A stretch of DNA of 61,199 bases from Arcanobacterium urinimassiliense. GTDB taxonomy: Bacteria > Actinomycetota > Actinomycetes > Actinomycetales > Actinomycetaceae. A model generated the notes under the pieces. The model made no database searches. It was not told the origin of the DNA and saw nothing but the letters and a program-made list of their open reading frames with translations. The translations under genes were made by a program, and so were the position numbers. Location of the stretch: NCBI RefSeq assembly GCF_900119495.1, contig NZ_LT632435.1:264391-325589 (forward strand). Reading direction: 5' to 3'. Each line of letters opens with the position of its first letter. Positions within the stretch are counted from its first letter, which is position 1. Positions 33,756 to 42,396 of the stretch are shown here, piece after piece.

Positions 33756-34799
33756 ATGAAAGAAAAATTAAGGCATTTTACGAGCGGAAAATACACGATT
33801 TTCTTAGTGCTGATAGTTTTCGTAATTATCGCATCACTTTTGAATGAAAACTTCCTGGCACCGAATAACGTAACGAATATTCTGCGGCAAGTATCGGTGA
33901 TTACGATTATGGCGCTGGGAGCTATGGGTCTGATTATTGGCGGCATGATTGATCTTTCCGCCGGATCCGTAATGGCTTTTTCCGGTGTAGTGGCAGTAAT
34001 GGTCTACAAAGCGACCGGCAGTATGCTGCTGGCTATTTTGGCGGGAATCGTGGTAGGTGCCGCCTGTAATTTAGTGAGCGCATTCTTTGTGGCTACCTTC
34101 GACACCCCAGCATTTATTGTAACGCTGGGAATGATGATGGTGGCGCGCGGAGCAGTATTGCAGATTACTTCGGGGCAGAATCTTTTGCAGCTAGGTGACT
34201 ACGTAAAGCTAGGTCAAGGGTCGTTAGGTTCTATTCCACTTCCCGCTATTTTCCTAGTAATTGCGGCAGTAATCGTGTGGTACCTAATGTCGCAAACTCG
34301 CTTTGGGCGCGGTCTGTATGCAGTGGGCGGCAATATGGAAGCTGCCCGGGCATCTGGAATTTCAGTGCCGAAAGTGCAGTATCAGGTATTTCTTATGAAC
34401 GGAGTGCTGGTAGGTTTTGCGGGCGTGCTCTTTATGTCGCGGGTAAATGCCGGACTTCCTAATGCAGGCGTGGGCTACGAGTTGCAAGCGATTATGGCTC
34501 CGATTATTGGTGGTACCAGCTTCTCAGGCGGTATTGGTACTACGACCGGTACTATTGCCGGTGCGCTAATTGTGGGCATATTGAACAATATTATGAACCT
34601 GATGGGAGTGAGCTCCTATATTCAGCAAATCGTGATGGGCACAATTATCGCTGTAGCAGTTACCTACGATGTGTGGAGTAAAAACAAGAAATCGACTCGC
34701 CATATTTTGGTAGAAAATTCTGATGAAACAGCGGCTGGCGATACAGCAGCAGAATCTCTGCAGCAGCGAAAGAGCTTAATGAATCATATTAGGAAATAG
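33756..34799 (+). CDS. Sugar ABC transporter permease (RbsC/XylH type)
   Basis: A 347-residue membrane protein with eight to ten helices. Family landmarks: LGAMGLIIGGMIDLSAGSVM near residue 55, TPAFIVTLGMMMVARGA, AVGGNMEAARASGI (the ATPase-contact loop) and a C-terminal helix GTIIAVAVTYDVWS. It forms the membrane channel with the double-ATPase encoded immediately upstream (one-base gap after the stop). The last 30 residues are hydrophilic. Confidence 0.92.
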   Translation: MKEKLRHFTSGKYTIFLVLIVFVIIASLLNENFLAPNNVTNILRQVSVITIMALGAMGLIIGGMIDLSAGSVMAFSGVVAVMVYKATGSMLLAILAGIVVGAACNLVSAFFVATFDTPAFIVTLGMMMVARGAVLQITSGQNLLQLGDYVKLGQGSLGSIPLPAIFLVIAAVIVWYLMSQTRFGRGLYAVGGNMEAARASGISVPKVQYQVFLMNGVLVGFAGVLFMSRVNAGLPNAGVGYELQAIMAPIIGGTSFSGGIGTTTGTIAGALIVGILNNIMNLMGVSSYIQQIVMGTIIAVAVTYDVWSKNKKSTRHILVENSDETAAGDTAAESLQQRKSLMNHIRK

Positions 34800-34806
34800 C
34801 AGAAGT

Positions 34807-34826
34807 GGCACTTGCTGCCAAGTACC
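34807..34826 (+). other. Small hairpin between permease and binding-protein genes
   Basis: GGCACTTG (34807-34814) pairs with CAAGTACC (34819-34826) at 7 of 8 positions. Such hairpins between permease and binding-protein genes often protect or attenuate mRNA so the binding protein is made in different amounts. The binding-protein gene has its own ribosome-binding site. Confidence 0.35.
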
Positions 34827-34890
34827 TAATTTCTAAAAAATAACAACAAAATAGAGAACTCAATTGCGAGTTTTCGTGAAGGGAATAACG

Positions 34891-35880
34891 ATGAAAAAGA
34901 TGAAGACTCTGCTTTCGTCAATCGTCGTAGCAGCACTGGCAGTGGGCATGACGGCGTGCTCCGGCTCAGATAATGGAAAATCCGCGGGAGGCAAAGACGG
35001 CGCGACTTATCGAGTTGCATATGTTGCGCGTGCTCAAGCAGATTCCTATGCAGCCTGGCTGGCAGATGAGATGAAGAAAGCGGCAGAAAAGTATCCGGAT
35101 ATCAAGCTGGAAGTTTTCGACGGTCAGGCAGATGACGAAACCGAAAACAAGATGATTGAAAATGCGGTAGCAAATGGTTTCGATGGAATTATTGTGCAGC
35201 CGAATAATGGAGAAGCCCAGCGTGCTTATGTAGAACAAGCAGTTGCGGGTGGTCTGAAAGTAATTACTACCAATGCCAAGATTGATAATATCGAAGGATC
35301 CTCCACGGTTGATTCAAATCCTTATGATCAGGCTGCAGGTGTAGCAAAAGTAGCATTGGAAAAAGTACCGAAAAATGCGAAAGTTGTGGTACTACTCGGA
35401 CCAGCTGGTAACTTCCACTCCTCAGAGCGTCGGGTAGCTTGGCAGAAAGAATTCTTCGATAAGCGCCCCGATGTAAAGATCATTGCAGAAGATATTGCGA
35501 ACTGGAATAAGAATGAAGCAATGGCATTTATGGAAGATTGGACTACTGCGCACGGCAAGATTGATGCAGTAATCTCCATGAACGATAATATGGCTGCTGG
35601 AGCTATTGAAGTAGTGAAGAACGATAAGAATTATGCTGATATGCAGGCATATGGAACAGACGGTGTACCTGAAGCTACTTTGCTTATTAAAGAAGGCAAG
35701 CTGACGGCCACGGTACTGCAAGACGCCAAAGAATTAGCAGAGCTAAATATGGCAGGAATGCATGCTCTGCTTACGGGCGAAAAGAAAAAGGTTGAAGACT
35801 CTATAAGCAATCCGCTTATTGATTCTTCTAATGTGCAGAAGTATATAGATCTTTATACTGAGCTGAAGATGATTAAATAA
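34891..35880 (+). CDS. Sugar ABC transporter substrate-binding lipoprotein
   Basis: A 329-residue lipoprotein with signal peptide MKKMKTLLSS, hydrophobic core and lipobox VGMTAC (Cys at residue 23). The mature part is a Peripla_BP_4/ribose-binding-type fold: YRVAYVARAQADSYAAWLA, GFDGIIVQPNN, VVVLLGPAGNFHSSERR and ISMNDNMAAGAIEV. It captures the sugar or polyol for the RbsA/RbsC-type importer encoded upstream. The ATG at 34891 is preferred, with GAAGGGA upstream and a normal signal peptide; an upstream frame opening at 34864 would add nine residues. Confidence 0.92.
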   Translation: MKKMKTLLSSIVVAALAVGMTACSGSDNGKSAGGKDGATYRVAYVARAQADSYAAWLADEMKKAAEKYPDIKLEVFDGQADDETENKMIENAVANGFDGIIVQPNNGEAQRAYVEQAVAGGLKVITTNAKIDNIEGSSTVDSNPYDQAAGVAKVALEKVPKNAKVVVLLGPAGNFHSSERRVAWQKEFFDKRPDVKIIAEDIANWNKNEAMAFMEDWTTAHGKIDAVISMNDNMAAGAIEVVKNDKNYADMQAYGTDGVPEATLLIKEGKLTATVLQDAKELAELNMAGMHALLTGEKKKVEDSISNPLIDSSNVQKYIDLYTELKMIK

Positions 35881-35900
35881 AACCCCTTAGTAAAATGAAG

Positions 35901-35940
35901 CAAATAGCCCGGTCTGGCACCTACCAGACCGGGCTATTTG
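35901..35940 (+). terminator. Strong intrinsic terminator of the polyol operon
   Basis: A perfect 17-bp stem: CAAATAGCCCGGTCTGG (35901-35917) and its complement (35924-35940) around a six-base loop, 20 bases after the binding-protein stop, followed by TTAG. Confidence 0.88.
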
Positions 35941-36057
35941 TTAGTACGTGACTCATATCATGGAAAAAAAGATGCAGAGCTTGGGGATTTCGCAGTATGC
36001 TTATGGCAATTTGGGTCAAAATAAAAGTGACGCAAGATATCAGAGAACGGAGCATAA

Positions 36058-37374
36058 ATGCAGGTCGCAGCAGGCGAAAAAAGCAGACCAACCGCGCAGG
36101 CAATAAATCCTCCTTTGGAAGTTGATTCTTTTCCTTCCGGAGAGATAAACAAATCGATGGCGAATCAACTCCCCGATGATGATTTCTCTTTTGGAGTGGT
36201 TCCCGATTCAAGCCGACGTTCCTTTTGGGCCGTCGGCTTTGTTATGCTTGGCTTCACTTTTTTCTCGGCTTCTATGTCGGTCGGAGCGAAACTAGGTATT
36301 GGCCTCGATCTGAATGGTTTTATTGCCGCCGTTACTATCGGCGGCTTAATTTTAGCCACCTTTACCGGTTCCCTCGCTTATGTGGGTGCCAAGACGGGCA
36401 TGGGAGTAGATGAGCTGGCGCGGCATTCTTTCGGCAAATATGGCTCTTTCCTTCCTTCTTTCCTCATTGCCTTTACCCAGATGGGCTGGTTTGGAGTCGG
36501 GGTGGCTATGTTCGCTATCCCCACGGCGGAACTGCTCGGCATCAGCCCTTGGCCAATTCTGCTAGTAGCGGGTGGGCTCATGACGGCTTCCGCTTATTTC
36601 GGAATTAAAGCCATCGAAATCGTTTCCTTTATCTCTGTACCGCTCATTGCCGTACTGGGGAGCTACTCCATGGTTACCGCCACGGCGGCCGGCGGCGGAC
36701 TCTCCCGCATCTTTGCCGGCAGCACCGGAATGCCGGTAATGGTAGGAGTAGGCCTTGTAGTCGGTTCCTTTATCTCGGGCGGCTCAGCTACTCCGAATTT
36801 CACTCGCTTCGCTAAGACTCCGAAGTCGGCAGTAATTACTACCGTGATTGCCTTCCTGCTCGGCAATACTTTAATGTTCTCCTTCGGTGCCGTAGGCGGA
36901 GCTTTCACCGGGAAAGACGATATCTTCTACGTAATGATTGCGCAAGGGTTGGCACTGCCCGCGCTCATTGTACTCGGCGCCAATATCTGGACCACTAATA
37001 ACAACGCTCTCTACACCACCGGCCTTGGATTCGCCAATATGACGAAACGCCCGAAGAAACCGCTCGTAATCATCGCCGGTGTGCTGGGCACACTGTGTGC
37101 GCTCTGGCTTTACGATAACTTTGTAGGCTGGTTGAGCTTCCTGAACGCCACTTTGCCTCCAATCGGTACCATTCTCGTGGCTGATTACTTCTTAAACCGG
37201 GCGCGCTACAGTGAAGAAAATACGATGCAGGTATCCTGGCCAGCAGTAATAGCCGTCTTCACCGGTGCGGCCGCCGGCTGGGTGGTTCCCTTTGGAATCG
37301 CTTCCCTCAATGCGGTAGTGGTAGCTCTCCTCAGCTACGGTATCGGTATGGCAATTACCCGAAAAGGAAAGTGA
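36058..37374 (+). CDS. codB: Cytosine permease
   Basis: A 438-residue NCS1 transporter very similar to E. coli CodB: VMLGFTFFSASMSVGAKLG, TQMGWFGVGVAMFAIP, VVGSFISGGSATPNF, LGANIWTTNNNALYTTGLGF and LYDNFVGWLSFLNA. It imports cytosine across the cytoplasmic membrane. The start is uncertain: the ATG at 36058 has CGGAG seven bases upstream but gives a 33-residue hydrophilic extension; the ATG at 36157 gives a CodB-like N-terminus (405 residues) without a well-placed ribosome-binding site. It overlaps codA by four bases (GTGA). Confidence 0.93.
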   Translation: MQVAAGEKSRPTAQAINPPLEVDSFPSGEINKSMANQLPDDDFSFGVVPDSSRRSFWAVGFVMLGFTFFSASMSVGAKLGIGLDLNGFIAAVTIGGLILATFTGSLAYVGAKTGMGVDELARHSFGKYGSFLPSFLIAFTQMGWFGVGVAMFAIPTAELLGISPWPILLVAGGLMTASAYFGIKAIEIVSFISVPLIAVLGSYSMVTATAAGGGLSRIFAGSTGMPVMVGVGLVVGSFISGGSATPNFTRFAKTPKSAVITTVIAFLLGNTLMFSFGAVGGAFTGKDDIFYVMIAQGLALPALIVLGANIWTTNNNALYTTGLGFANMTKRPKKPLVIIAGVLGTLCALWLYDNFVGWLSFLNATLPPIGTILVADYFLNRARYSEENTMQVSWPAVIAVFTGAAAGWVVPFGIASLNAVVVALLSYGIGMAITRKGK

Positions 37375-38657
37375 AAACAGTGACCAAGCAAATTTTTCAG
37401 AATCTTCTGCTGGATGGCACCCGTCTCTGCGATATGACGGTGGAAGATGGGATTATTACGGATCTCTCTCCAGCCGGTTCTACACTGGCTGTGCCAGAGG
37501 CGAATGCGGCGCAGAATGCATCCACGAAAGCGGCGGAGATACATGATCTGAGTGGAAAACTCATTCTGCCCGGCATTGTAGAATCCCATGTGCATCTCGA
37601 TACCACTATGACGGAAGGCGATCCGCATCCCAATGAATCTGGCACTCTTTTTGAAGGCATAGAGATTTGGTCGGAGCGGAAAAAGAAGCTGACAGCTGCG
37701 GACGTGAAAGAGCGGGCGCGCCGTGCGATTCGCCAGCAGGTGCGCTTTGGTGTGCAGTACATTCGCTCGCACGTAGATATTAATGATCCCAATTTGACGG
37801 CTCTGCGGGCGTTAATAGAGCTGCGGGAAGAACTAAAAGATATAGTCACTCTCCAGCTGGTGGCTTTCCCGCAGGAAGGCATCGAATCTTTCCCGCACGG
37901 GCGCGAGTTGCTGAAAAAAGCAGCTGAGTTGGGGGCAGATGCAATCGGGGCGATTCCGCATTACGAATTCACGCGCGAATACTCGGTGAGTTCCCTCAAT
38001 TATGCCTTCGATCTAGCACAAGAGTATGGCCTCCTGATGGATGTGCATTGCGATGAGATTGACGACGAAGCTTCGCGCGGCTTAGAAACTCTAGCTACGC
38101 GCGCTTTCGAAGCCGGAGTGGGTGAAAAAGTTACCGCTTCGCACACCACTGCGATGCATTCTTATAACAATGCTTACTTTGTGCGTCTGCTACGTCTACT
38201 GCAAATGAGTGGAATCAATTTCGTCTCTAATCCGATGGTAAATACTCATTTGCAAGGGCGGGTAGATACCTATCCGAAACGGCGCGGAGTGACGCGCGTA
38301 AAAGAGCTAACTGCCGCCGGAATTAACGTATCTTTCGGGCAAGACGATATAGTCGATCCGTGGAATCCGCTAGGCACTGGCTCGCTGCGCGATGTGACGC
38401 TCATAGGCCTGTACGTGACCCAAATGATGGGCGCCGCGCAGATAGATAACTCCTACCGTTTCATTACTTACAATGGAGCGCGCACGCTTAATCTGCAAAA
38501 CTACGATATCGCTCCCGGGAATCCCGCTAACTTTATCGTATTAGATGCCGATTCGTGGCGGGAGGCGCTCGCTTTCCATGCTCCGGTGCTGGAATCTTAC
38601 CGGAACGGTAACTTAATCTATGAAGCTAGCGCCCCACAGCGTCTCTGGCATTTTTAA
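37371..38657 (+). CDS. codA: Cytosine deaminase
   Basis: A 428-residue amidohydrolase-superfamily enzyme converting cytosine to uracil and ammonia. Metal and catalytic motifs: ESHVHLDTTM, MDVHCDEIDDEA, TASHTTAMHSYNN and FGQDDIVDPWNPLGTG, matching E. coli CodA. It is directly coupled to the cytosine permease (start GTG inside the permease stop), giving a pyrimidine salvage operon. The end region runs into three 21-bp repeats shared with the convergent glmS. Confidence 0.95.
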   Translation: MKTVTKQIFQNLLLDGTRLCDMTVEDGIITDLSPAGSTLAVPEANAAQNASTKAAEIHDLSGKLILPGIVESHVHLDTTMTEGDPHPNESGTLFEGIEIWSERKKKLTAADVKERARRAIRQQVRFGVQYIRSHVDINDPNLTALRALIELREELKDIVTLQLVAFPQEGIESFPHGRELLKKAAELGADAIGAIPHYEFTREYSVSSLNYAFDLAQEYGLLMDVHCDEIDDEASRGLETLATRAFEAGVGEKVTASHTTAMHSYNNAYFVRLLRLLQMSGINFVSNPMVNTHLQGRVDTYPKRRGVTRVKELTAAGINVSFGQDDIVDPWNPLGTGSLRDVTLIGLYVTQMMGAAQIDNSYRFITYNGARTLNLQNYDIAPGNPANFIVLDADSWREALAFHAPVLESYRNGNLIYEASAPQRLWHF

Positions 38658-38662
38658 GTAGC

Positions 38663-38725
38663 TGCCTTCGCAGTTACTTCACCTGCCTTCTCAGTCACTC
38701 TACTTGCCTTCTCAGTCACTCTACT
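38663..38725. repeat. Three 21-bp tandem repeats between codA and glmS
   Basis: Units at 38663-38683, 38684-38704 and 38705-38725. The last two are identical (TGCCTTCTCAGTCACTCTACT) and the first is diverged (TGCCTTCGCAGTTACTTCACC). The third unit contains the glmS stop codon, so the array looks like duplicated 3' end of glmS. Confidence 0.8.
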
Positions 38726-40605
38726 GTCACTGATTTTGCTAAGTTGCGCGGTTTATCTACGTCATAGCCGCGCGCGGCGGCCATTTCGGAAGCAAAAATT
38801 TGCAGTGGCAGTACGGTGACGAGCGGCATCATCAAGGTTGGAGTGGCTTGCGGTACCCAGAATATATTGCGGGCATATTCTTGGACGGCGCTATCTCCTT
38901 CTTCCGCAATTACTATAGTGCGAGCTCCGCGCGAACGTACTTCCTGCAGATTTGCTAAAGTTTTTGCGTGCAGTTCGGGGCGCCGGCGCGTGGGCACAAT
39001 AATGAAAATTGGTAAATCTTCCGTCACCAAAGCAATCGGCCCGTGTTTTAACTCTCCCGCGGCAAAACCTTCCGCATGCAGATAGGCTATTTCTTTCAGC
39101 TTTAATGCCCCTTCTAGGGCAATCGGATAGCCTACATGCCGACCGAGGAAAAGCACGGAATCTTCTTGTTGAAGTTGGCGAGCAAGCGCGCGGATCTCTG
39201 CTTCTTGCTGCAGCACTTTTTCCATTCGCGCCGGCATTTTATTAAGTTCTTCGAGGTATCCGGCAATTTCATCACGGTACTTATTGCCGCGAATCTGCGC
39301 GAGGTAGAGCCCGAGTAAATAAGCTGCCGTAATTTGTGCTACAAAAGCTTTCGTAGAAGCCACGGCAATTTCTGGCCCAGCGTGGGTGTAGAGCACAGCA
39401 TCAGATTCCCGAGCAATGGTAGATCCGTAGGTATTTACGATGGCCAGTACTTTTGAGCCTTGTTCGCGGGCATGGCGCATAGCCATAATAGTGTCCATCG
39501 TTTCCCCCGACTGGGAAACAGCCACAATAAGCGTTTTTTCCGATACCACTGGGTCGCGGTAGCGGAATTCGGAAGCGAGCTCCACTTCCACCGGAATTCT
39601 GCACCAATGTTCAATTGCATAACGTGCCACTTGACCAGCGTAGAAAGCCGTACCGGCCGCAATTACAATTATTTTATCTATCGTGCGCAGCACCGATTCT
39701 TCGATGCGCATTTCATCTAAATGTAAGCTTCCCTCTTGTACGCGTCCGCGCAGCGTCTCAGCCACTGCGCGCGGCTCTTCGTGAATCTCTTTATCCATAA
39801 AAGTGCGGTAGCCGTCTTTTACGGCAGCGGAAGCATCCCAATCTACTCGATATTCGCGCCCTTGCCGCTCTTTCCCTTGGAAGCTGAGCAGCCGCACGGA
39901 AGTAGGAGAAAGCTCAACCACTGTATCTTGTGGTACTTCTAAAGCGCGGCTAGTTTCCGAAATAAAAGCGGCAATATCGCTGCCCAGGAAGTTTTCACCT
40001 TCTCCTAATCCCACTACTAAGGGGGAATTGCGCCGAGCAGCGGCAATGATTCCGGGATTTTCTCTATCCAGAGCCACTAGCGTAAAAGAACCGCGGAGAA
40101 TCTGCACAGTTTTTAAGAGTGCGGAAGTCAGGGCGGAGGCAGAAGTATCTCCCATATCTTGCAGCTGTAAAGCGAGCAGATGAGCCACGATTTCGGAATC
40201 AGTGGCTGATAAGGGGCTGATGCCGCGTGCCTGTAATCCGGCCGCGAGTTCTTGATAATTCTCAATAATTCCGTTGTGTACTATTGCCACCCGTCCGTCA
40301 AAAGAAAGATGGGGATGGGCATTAGTGTCGGTGGGAGTGCCGTGGGTGGCCCAGCGAGTATGCCCAATAGCGGCGGCGGCGGGTGGAAGCGGCGCAGTTT
40401 CTAATTCTGCGCGCAGGTTATCTAAACGGCCGGCTTTTTTCCGCACTTCTAGCCCCGCAGCTCCGGCCACTGCCACTCCAGCAGAGTCGTATCCGCGGTA
40501 TTCTAAACGGGCTAATCCGGAGATTACCGTAGTGAGCGGGCGTTTTCCGTCTTTATTTCGGCCGGTACCCACCGGGGCACCTACATATCCAACAATTCCA
40601 CACAT
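38716..40605 (-). CDS. glmS: Glutamine--fructose-6-phosphate aminotransferase (isomerising)
   Basis: A 629-residue enzyme making glucosamine 6-phosphate, the first step of UDP-GlcNAc synthesis for peptidoglycan. N-terminal glutaminase: MCGIVGYVG with Cys as nucleophile, GHTRWATHG and HNGIIENY. C-terminal pair of SIS isomerase domains: AVSQSGETMDT and EGALKLKEIAYLHAEGFAAGELKHGP. The C-terminus DKPRNLAKSVTVE is typical. TATTTT lies seven bases before the ATG and I see no ribosome-binding site or glmS ribozyme, so it may be leaderless. Confidence 0.97.
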   Translation of the reverse strand: MCGIVGYVGAPVGTGRNKDGKRPLTTVISGLARLEYRGYDSAGVAVAGAAGLEVRKKAGRLDNLRAELETAPLPPAAAAIGHTRWATHGTPTDTNAHPHLSFDGRVAIVHNGIIENYQELAAGLQARGISPLSATDSEIVAHLLALQLQDMGDTSASALTSALLKTVQILRGSFTLVALDRENPGIIAAARRNSPLVVGLGEGENFLGSDIAAFISETSRALEVPQDTVVELSPTSVRLLSFQGKERQGREYRVDWDASAAVKDGYRTFMDKEIHEEPRAVAETLRGRVQEGSLHLDEMRIEESVLRTIDKIIVIAAGTAFYAGQVARYAIEHWCRIPVEVELASEFRYRDPVVSEKTLIVAVSQSGETMDTIMAMRHAREQGSKVLAIVNTYGSTIARESDAVLYTHAGPEIAVASTKAFVAQITAAYLLGLYLAQIRGNKYRDEIAGYLEELNKMPARMEKVLQQEAEIRALARQLQQEDSVLFLGRHVGYPIALEGALKLKEIAYLHAEGFAAGELKHGPIALVTEDLPIFIIVPTRRRPELHAKTLANLQEVRSRGARTIVIAEEGDSAVQEYARNIFWVPQATPTLMMPLVTVLPLQIFASEMAAARGYDVDKPRNLAKSVTVE

Positions 40606-40612
40606 GCTAGCT

Positions 40613-40618
40613 AAAATA
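40613..40618 (-). promoter_or_regulatory. Possible -10 element, leaderless promoter of glmS
   Basis: TATTTT on the reverse strand, seven bases before the ATG at 40605, with no Shine-Dalgarno between. A weak match. Confidence 0.35.
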
Positions 40619-40661
40619 GCTCAGGTGGCGAAATGAGAAAAGTATATTAGAAAAAAGGTGA

Positions 40662-40689
40662 TGAATTTCTACTATTGAATTTCTACTGC
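40662..40689. repeat. 14-bp tandem repeat at the 3' end of glpK
   Basis: TGAATTTCTACT occurs at 40662 and 40676; the second copy contains the glpK stop codon (40683-40685). This is the same kind of 3'-end duplication as at glmS. Confidence 0.6.
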
Positions 40690-42221
40690 TGCGCCTTTTC
40701 CACATCCGCATCGACCCAGTCGAAAGTGCGGGTAACTGCTTTCTTCCACAGTCGGTAATTGCGGTTATATTCTTCCTTATTATCTCCCGGCAGCCAGCGC
40801 TTGCCTTCTGCCCAGTTAGCTTCGACGTCTTTTTCGCCTTCCCAGAAGCCTACCGCGATTCCAGCTGCATAAGCTGCACCCAGAGCAGTAGTTTCCAGTA
40901 CTTCTGGGCGAATAATGGGTACGCCTAGCTGGTCGGCTTGGAATTGCATTAATAAATTATCGCGCGTCATGCCGCCATCTACTCGCAGCTCCGCTAAATC
41001 AATTCCCGAGTCGGCAACCATCGCGTCAAAGACCTCTCGAGCTTGGAAAGCGGTTGCTTCCTCTACCGCTCGCGCAATATGTGCCTTCGTATTGTAACGA
41101 GTCATCCCGACTATTGCTCCCCGGGCATCATCTTTCCAATACGGAGCGAAGAGGCCGGAAAAAGCGGGGACAAAATAAACTCCGCCGTTGTCTTCCACAC
41201 TCTGGGCGAGTTCTTCTACTTCTGCAGAATCGGAGATGAGCCCGAGGTTATCGCGCAGCCACTGTACTAAAGATCCGGCGACGGCAATAGACCCCTCCAG
41301 AGCGTAACGAGGAGCTTCTTTTCCAATCTTATAAGCCACGGTAGTGATGAGGCCGTTCTGAGAAAATACCGGAGTTTCGCCGGTGTTCATCAGTGCGAAG
41401 CAGCCAGTGCCGTAGGTATTTTTTGCCATTCCTTTTTGGAAACAGGCTTGCCCGAAAGTAGCGGCTTGCTGATCGCCGAGAATTCCGGCAATAGGAGTAT
41501 CGATAAGCAGCCCATTTTTCCGCCCGTAGCCATAGATTTCGGCCGAGGAGCAGATTTCGGGCAGCATCTGCATAGGAATTCCGAAATCGGCGCAAATATC
41601 TTCTCGCCACTGCAGCGTGCGGATATCCATCAGCATGGTACGGGAAGCATTGGTTACGTCAGTCTTATGTACACCGCCGTTCACGCCGCCGGTCAAGTTC
41701 CACAGCACCCAAGAATCGGTATTTCCAAAATAGAGATCGCCCGCTTCGGCTTTGGCGCGCGCTCCCTCCACGTTATCGAGAATCCATTTAATTTCCGGGC
41801 CGGAATAGTAGGTGGAAAGATCGAGTCCGCAAATATCTCGATACTTCGATTTTCCTTCTTTTCCGCCTAACTCTCGGATAATTTGTGCAGTGCGGGTATC
41901 TTGCCAAACAATTGCGTTGTATATCGGCTCGCCCGTATTTTTATCCCAAACTACCACCGTTTCGCGCTGATTAGTGATGCCGACTGCCGCTATCTGGTGG
42001 CGATTTACTTCTGCGGATTGCAGAGCCAGAGCCACACATTCGCGTACGCTTTCCCAAATTTCGAGAGCATCGTGCTCCACCCAACCCGGCTTCGGGAAAA
42101 TTTGTTCGTGTTCACGCTGGCCAGAACCTACTATCTGGCCGGCATGGTCAAAAATAATTGCCCGGGAGGAAGTGGTGCCTTGGTCAATTGCCATTACATA
42201 GCGAGGTGCAGCAGTAGTCAT
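40683..42221 (-). CDS. glpK: Glycerol kinase
   Basis: A 512-residue FGGY kinase converting glycerol to glycerol 3-phosphate. Motifs: MAIDQGTTSSRAIIFD at the N-terminus, GITNQRET, AIVWQDTRT, GILGDQQAATFGQ with the catalytic Asp, NTYGTGCF and LRVDGGMTRDNLLMQF. With the adjacent SorC-type regulator and glpD it forms a glycerol-use block; no glpF facilitator is in view. AAAGGA precedes the start at a rather long distance. A 14-bp tandem duplication covers its stop codon. Confidence 0.97.
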   Translation of the reverse strand: MTTAAPRYVMAIDQGTTSSRAIIFDHAGQIVGSGQREHEQIFPKPGWVEHDALEIWESVRECVALALQSAEVNRHQIAAVGITNQRETVVVWDKNTGEPIYNAIVWQDTRTAQIIRELGGKEGKSKYRDICGLDLSTYYSGPEIKWILDNVEGARAKAEAGDLYFGNTDSWVLWNLTGGVNGGVHKTDVTNASRTMLMDIRTLQWREDICADFGIPMQMLPEICSSAEIYGYGRKNGLLIDTPIAGILGDQQAATFGQACFQKGMAKNTYGTGCFALMNTGETPVFSQNGLITTVAYKIGKEAPRYALEGSIAVAGSLVQWLRDNLGLISDSAEVEELAQSVEDNGGVYFVPAFSGLFAPYWKDDARGAIVGMTRYNTKAHIARAVEEATAFQAREVFDAMVADSGIDLAELRVDGGMTRDNLLMQFQADQLGVPIIRPEVLETTALGAAYAAGIAVGFWEGEKDVEANWAEGKRWLPGDNKEEYNRNYRLWKKAVTRTFDWVDADVEKAQQ

Positions 42222-42369
42222 TATCTTTAATCCTTTAGGTTCGGGTAGAGCGAATAGTAAAATCCGGCGCAGCTATTTCTGGCAGCATTACCAGGAATAT
42301 CTTCCATCTCTGCTCCCATGGAGAGGTGGAAAACACCGGGATATTACAATCCTGCAAGTAGTGTAAACC

Positions 42370-42396
42370 AAATAAGTATATTTAATCTACTTATTT
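42370..42396 (-). terminator. Hairpin over the stop codon of the SorC-type regulator
   Basis: AAATAAGTA (42370-42378) and TACTTATTT (42388-42396) are perfect 9-bp arms around nine bases, overlapping the regulator stop codon. It is AT-rich and without a clear T run, so weak as a terminator. It could also be an operator for glpK, which starts about 150 bases on. Confidence 0.4.

Noticed and set aside
35941-36057. Riboswitch in the leader of the cytosine permease gene
   Set aside because: No recognisable purine or other aptamer core; the region is short and lacks paired helices.
38716-40660. glmS ribozyme upstream of glmS
   Set aside because: Only about 60 bases separate the glmS start from the end of glpK, with no room for the ribozyme core.
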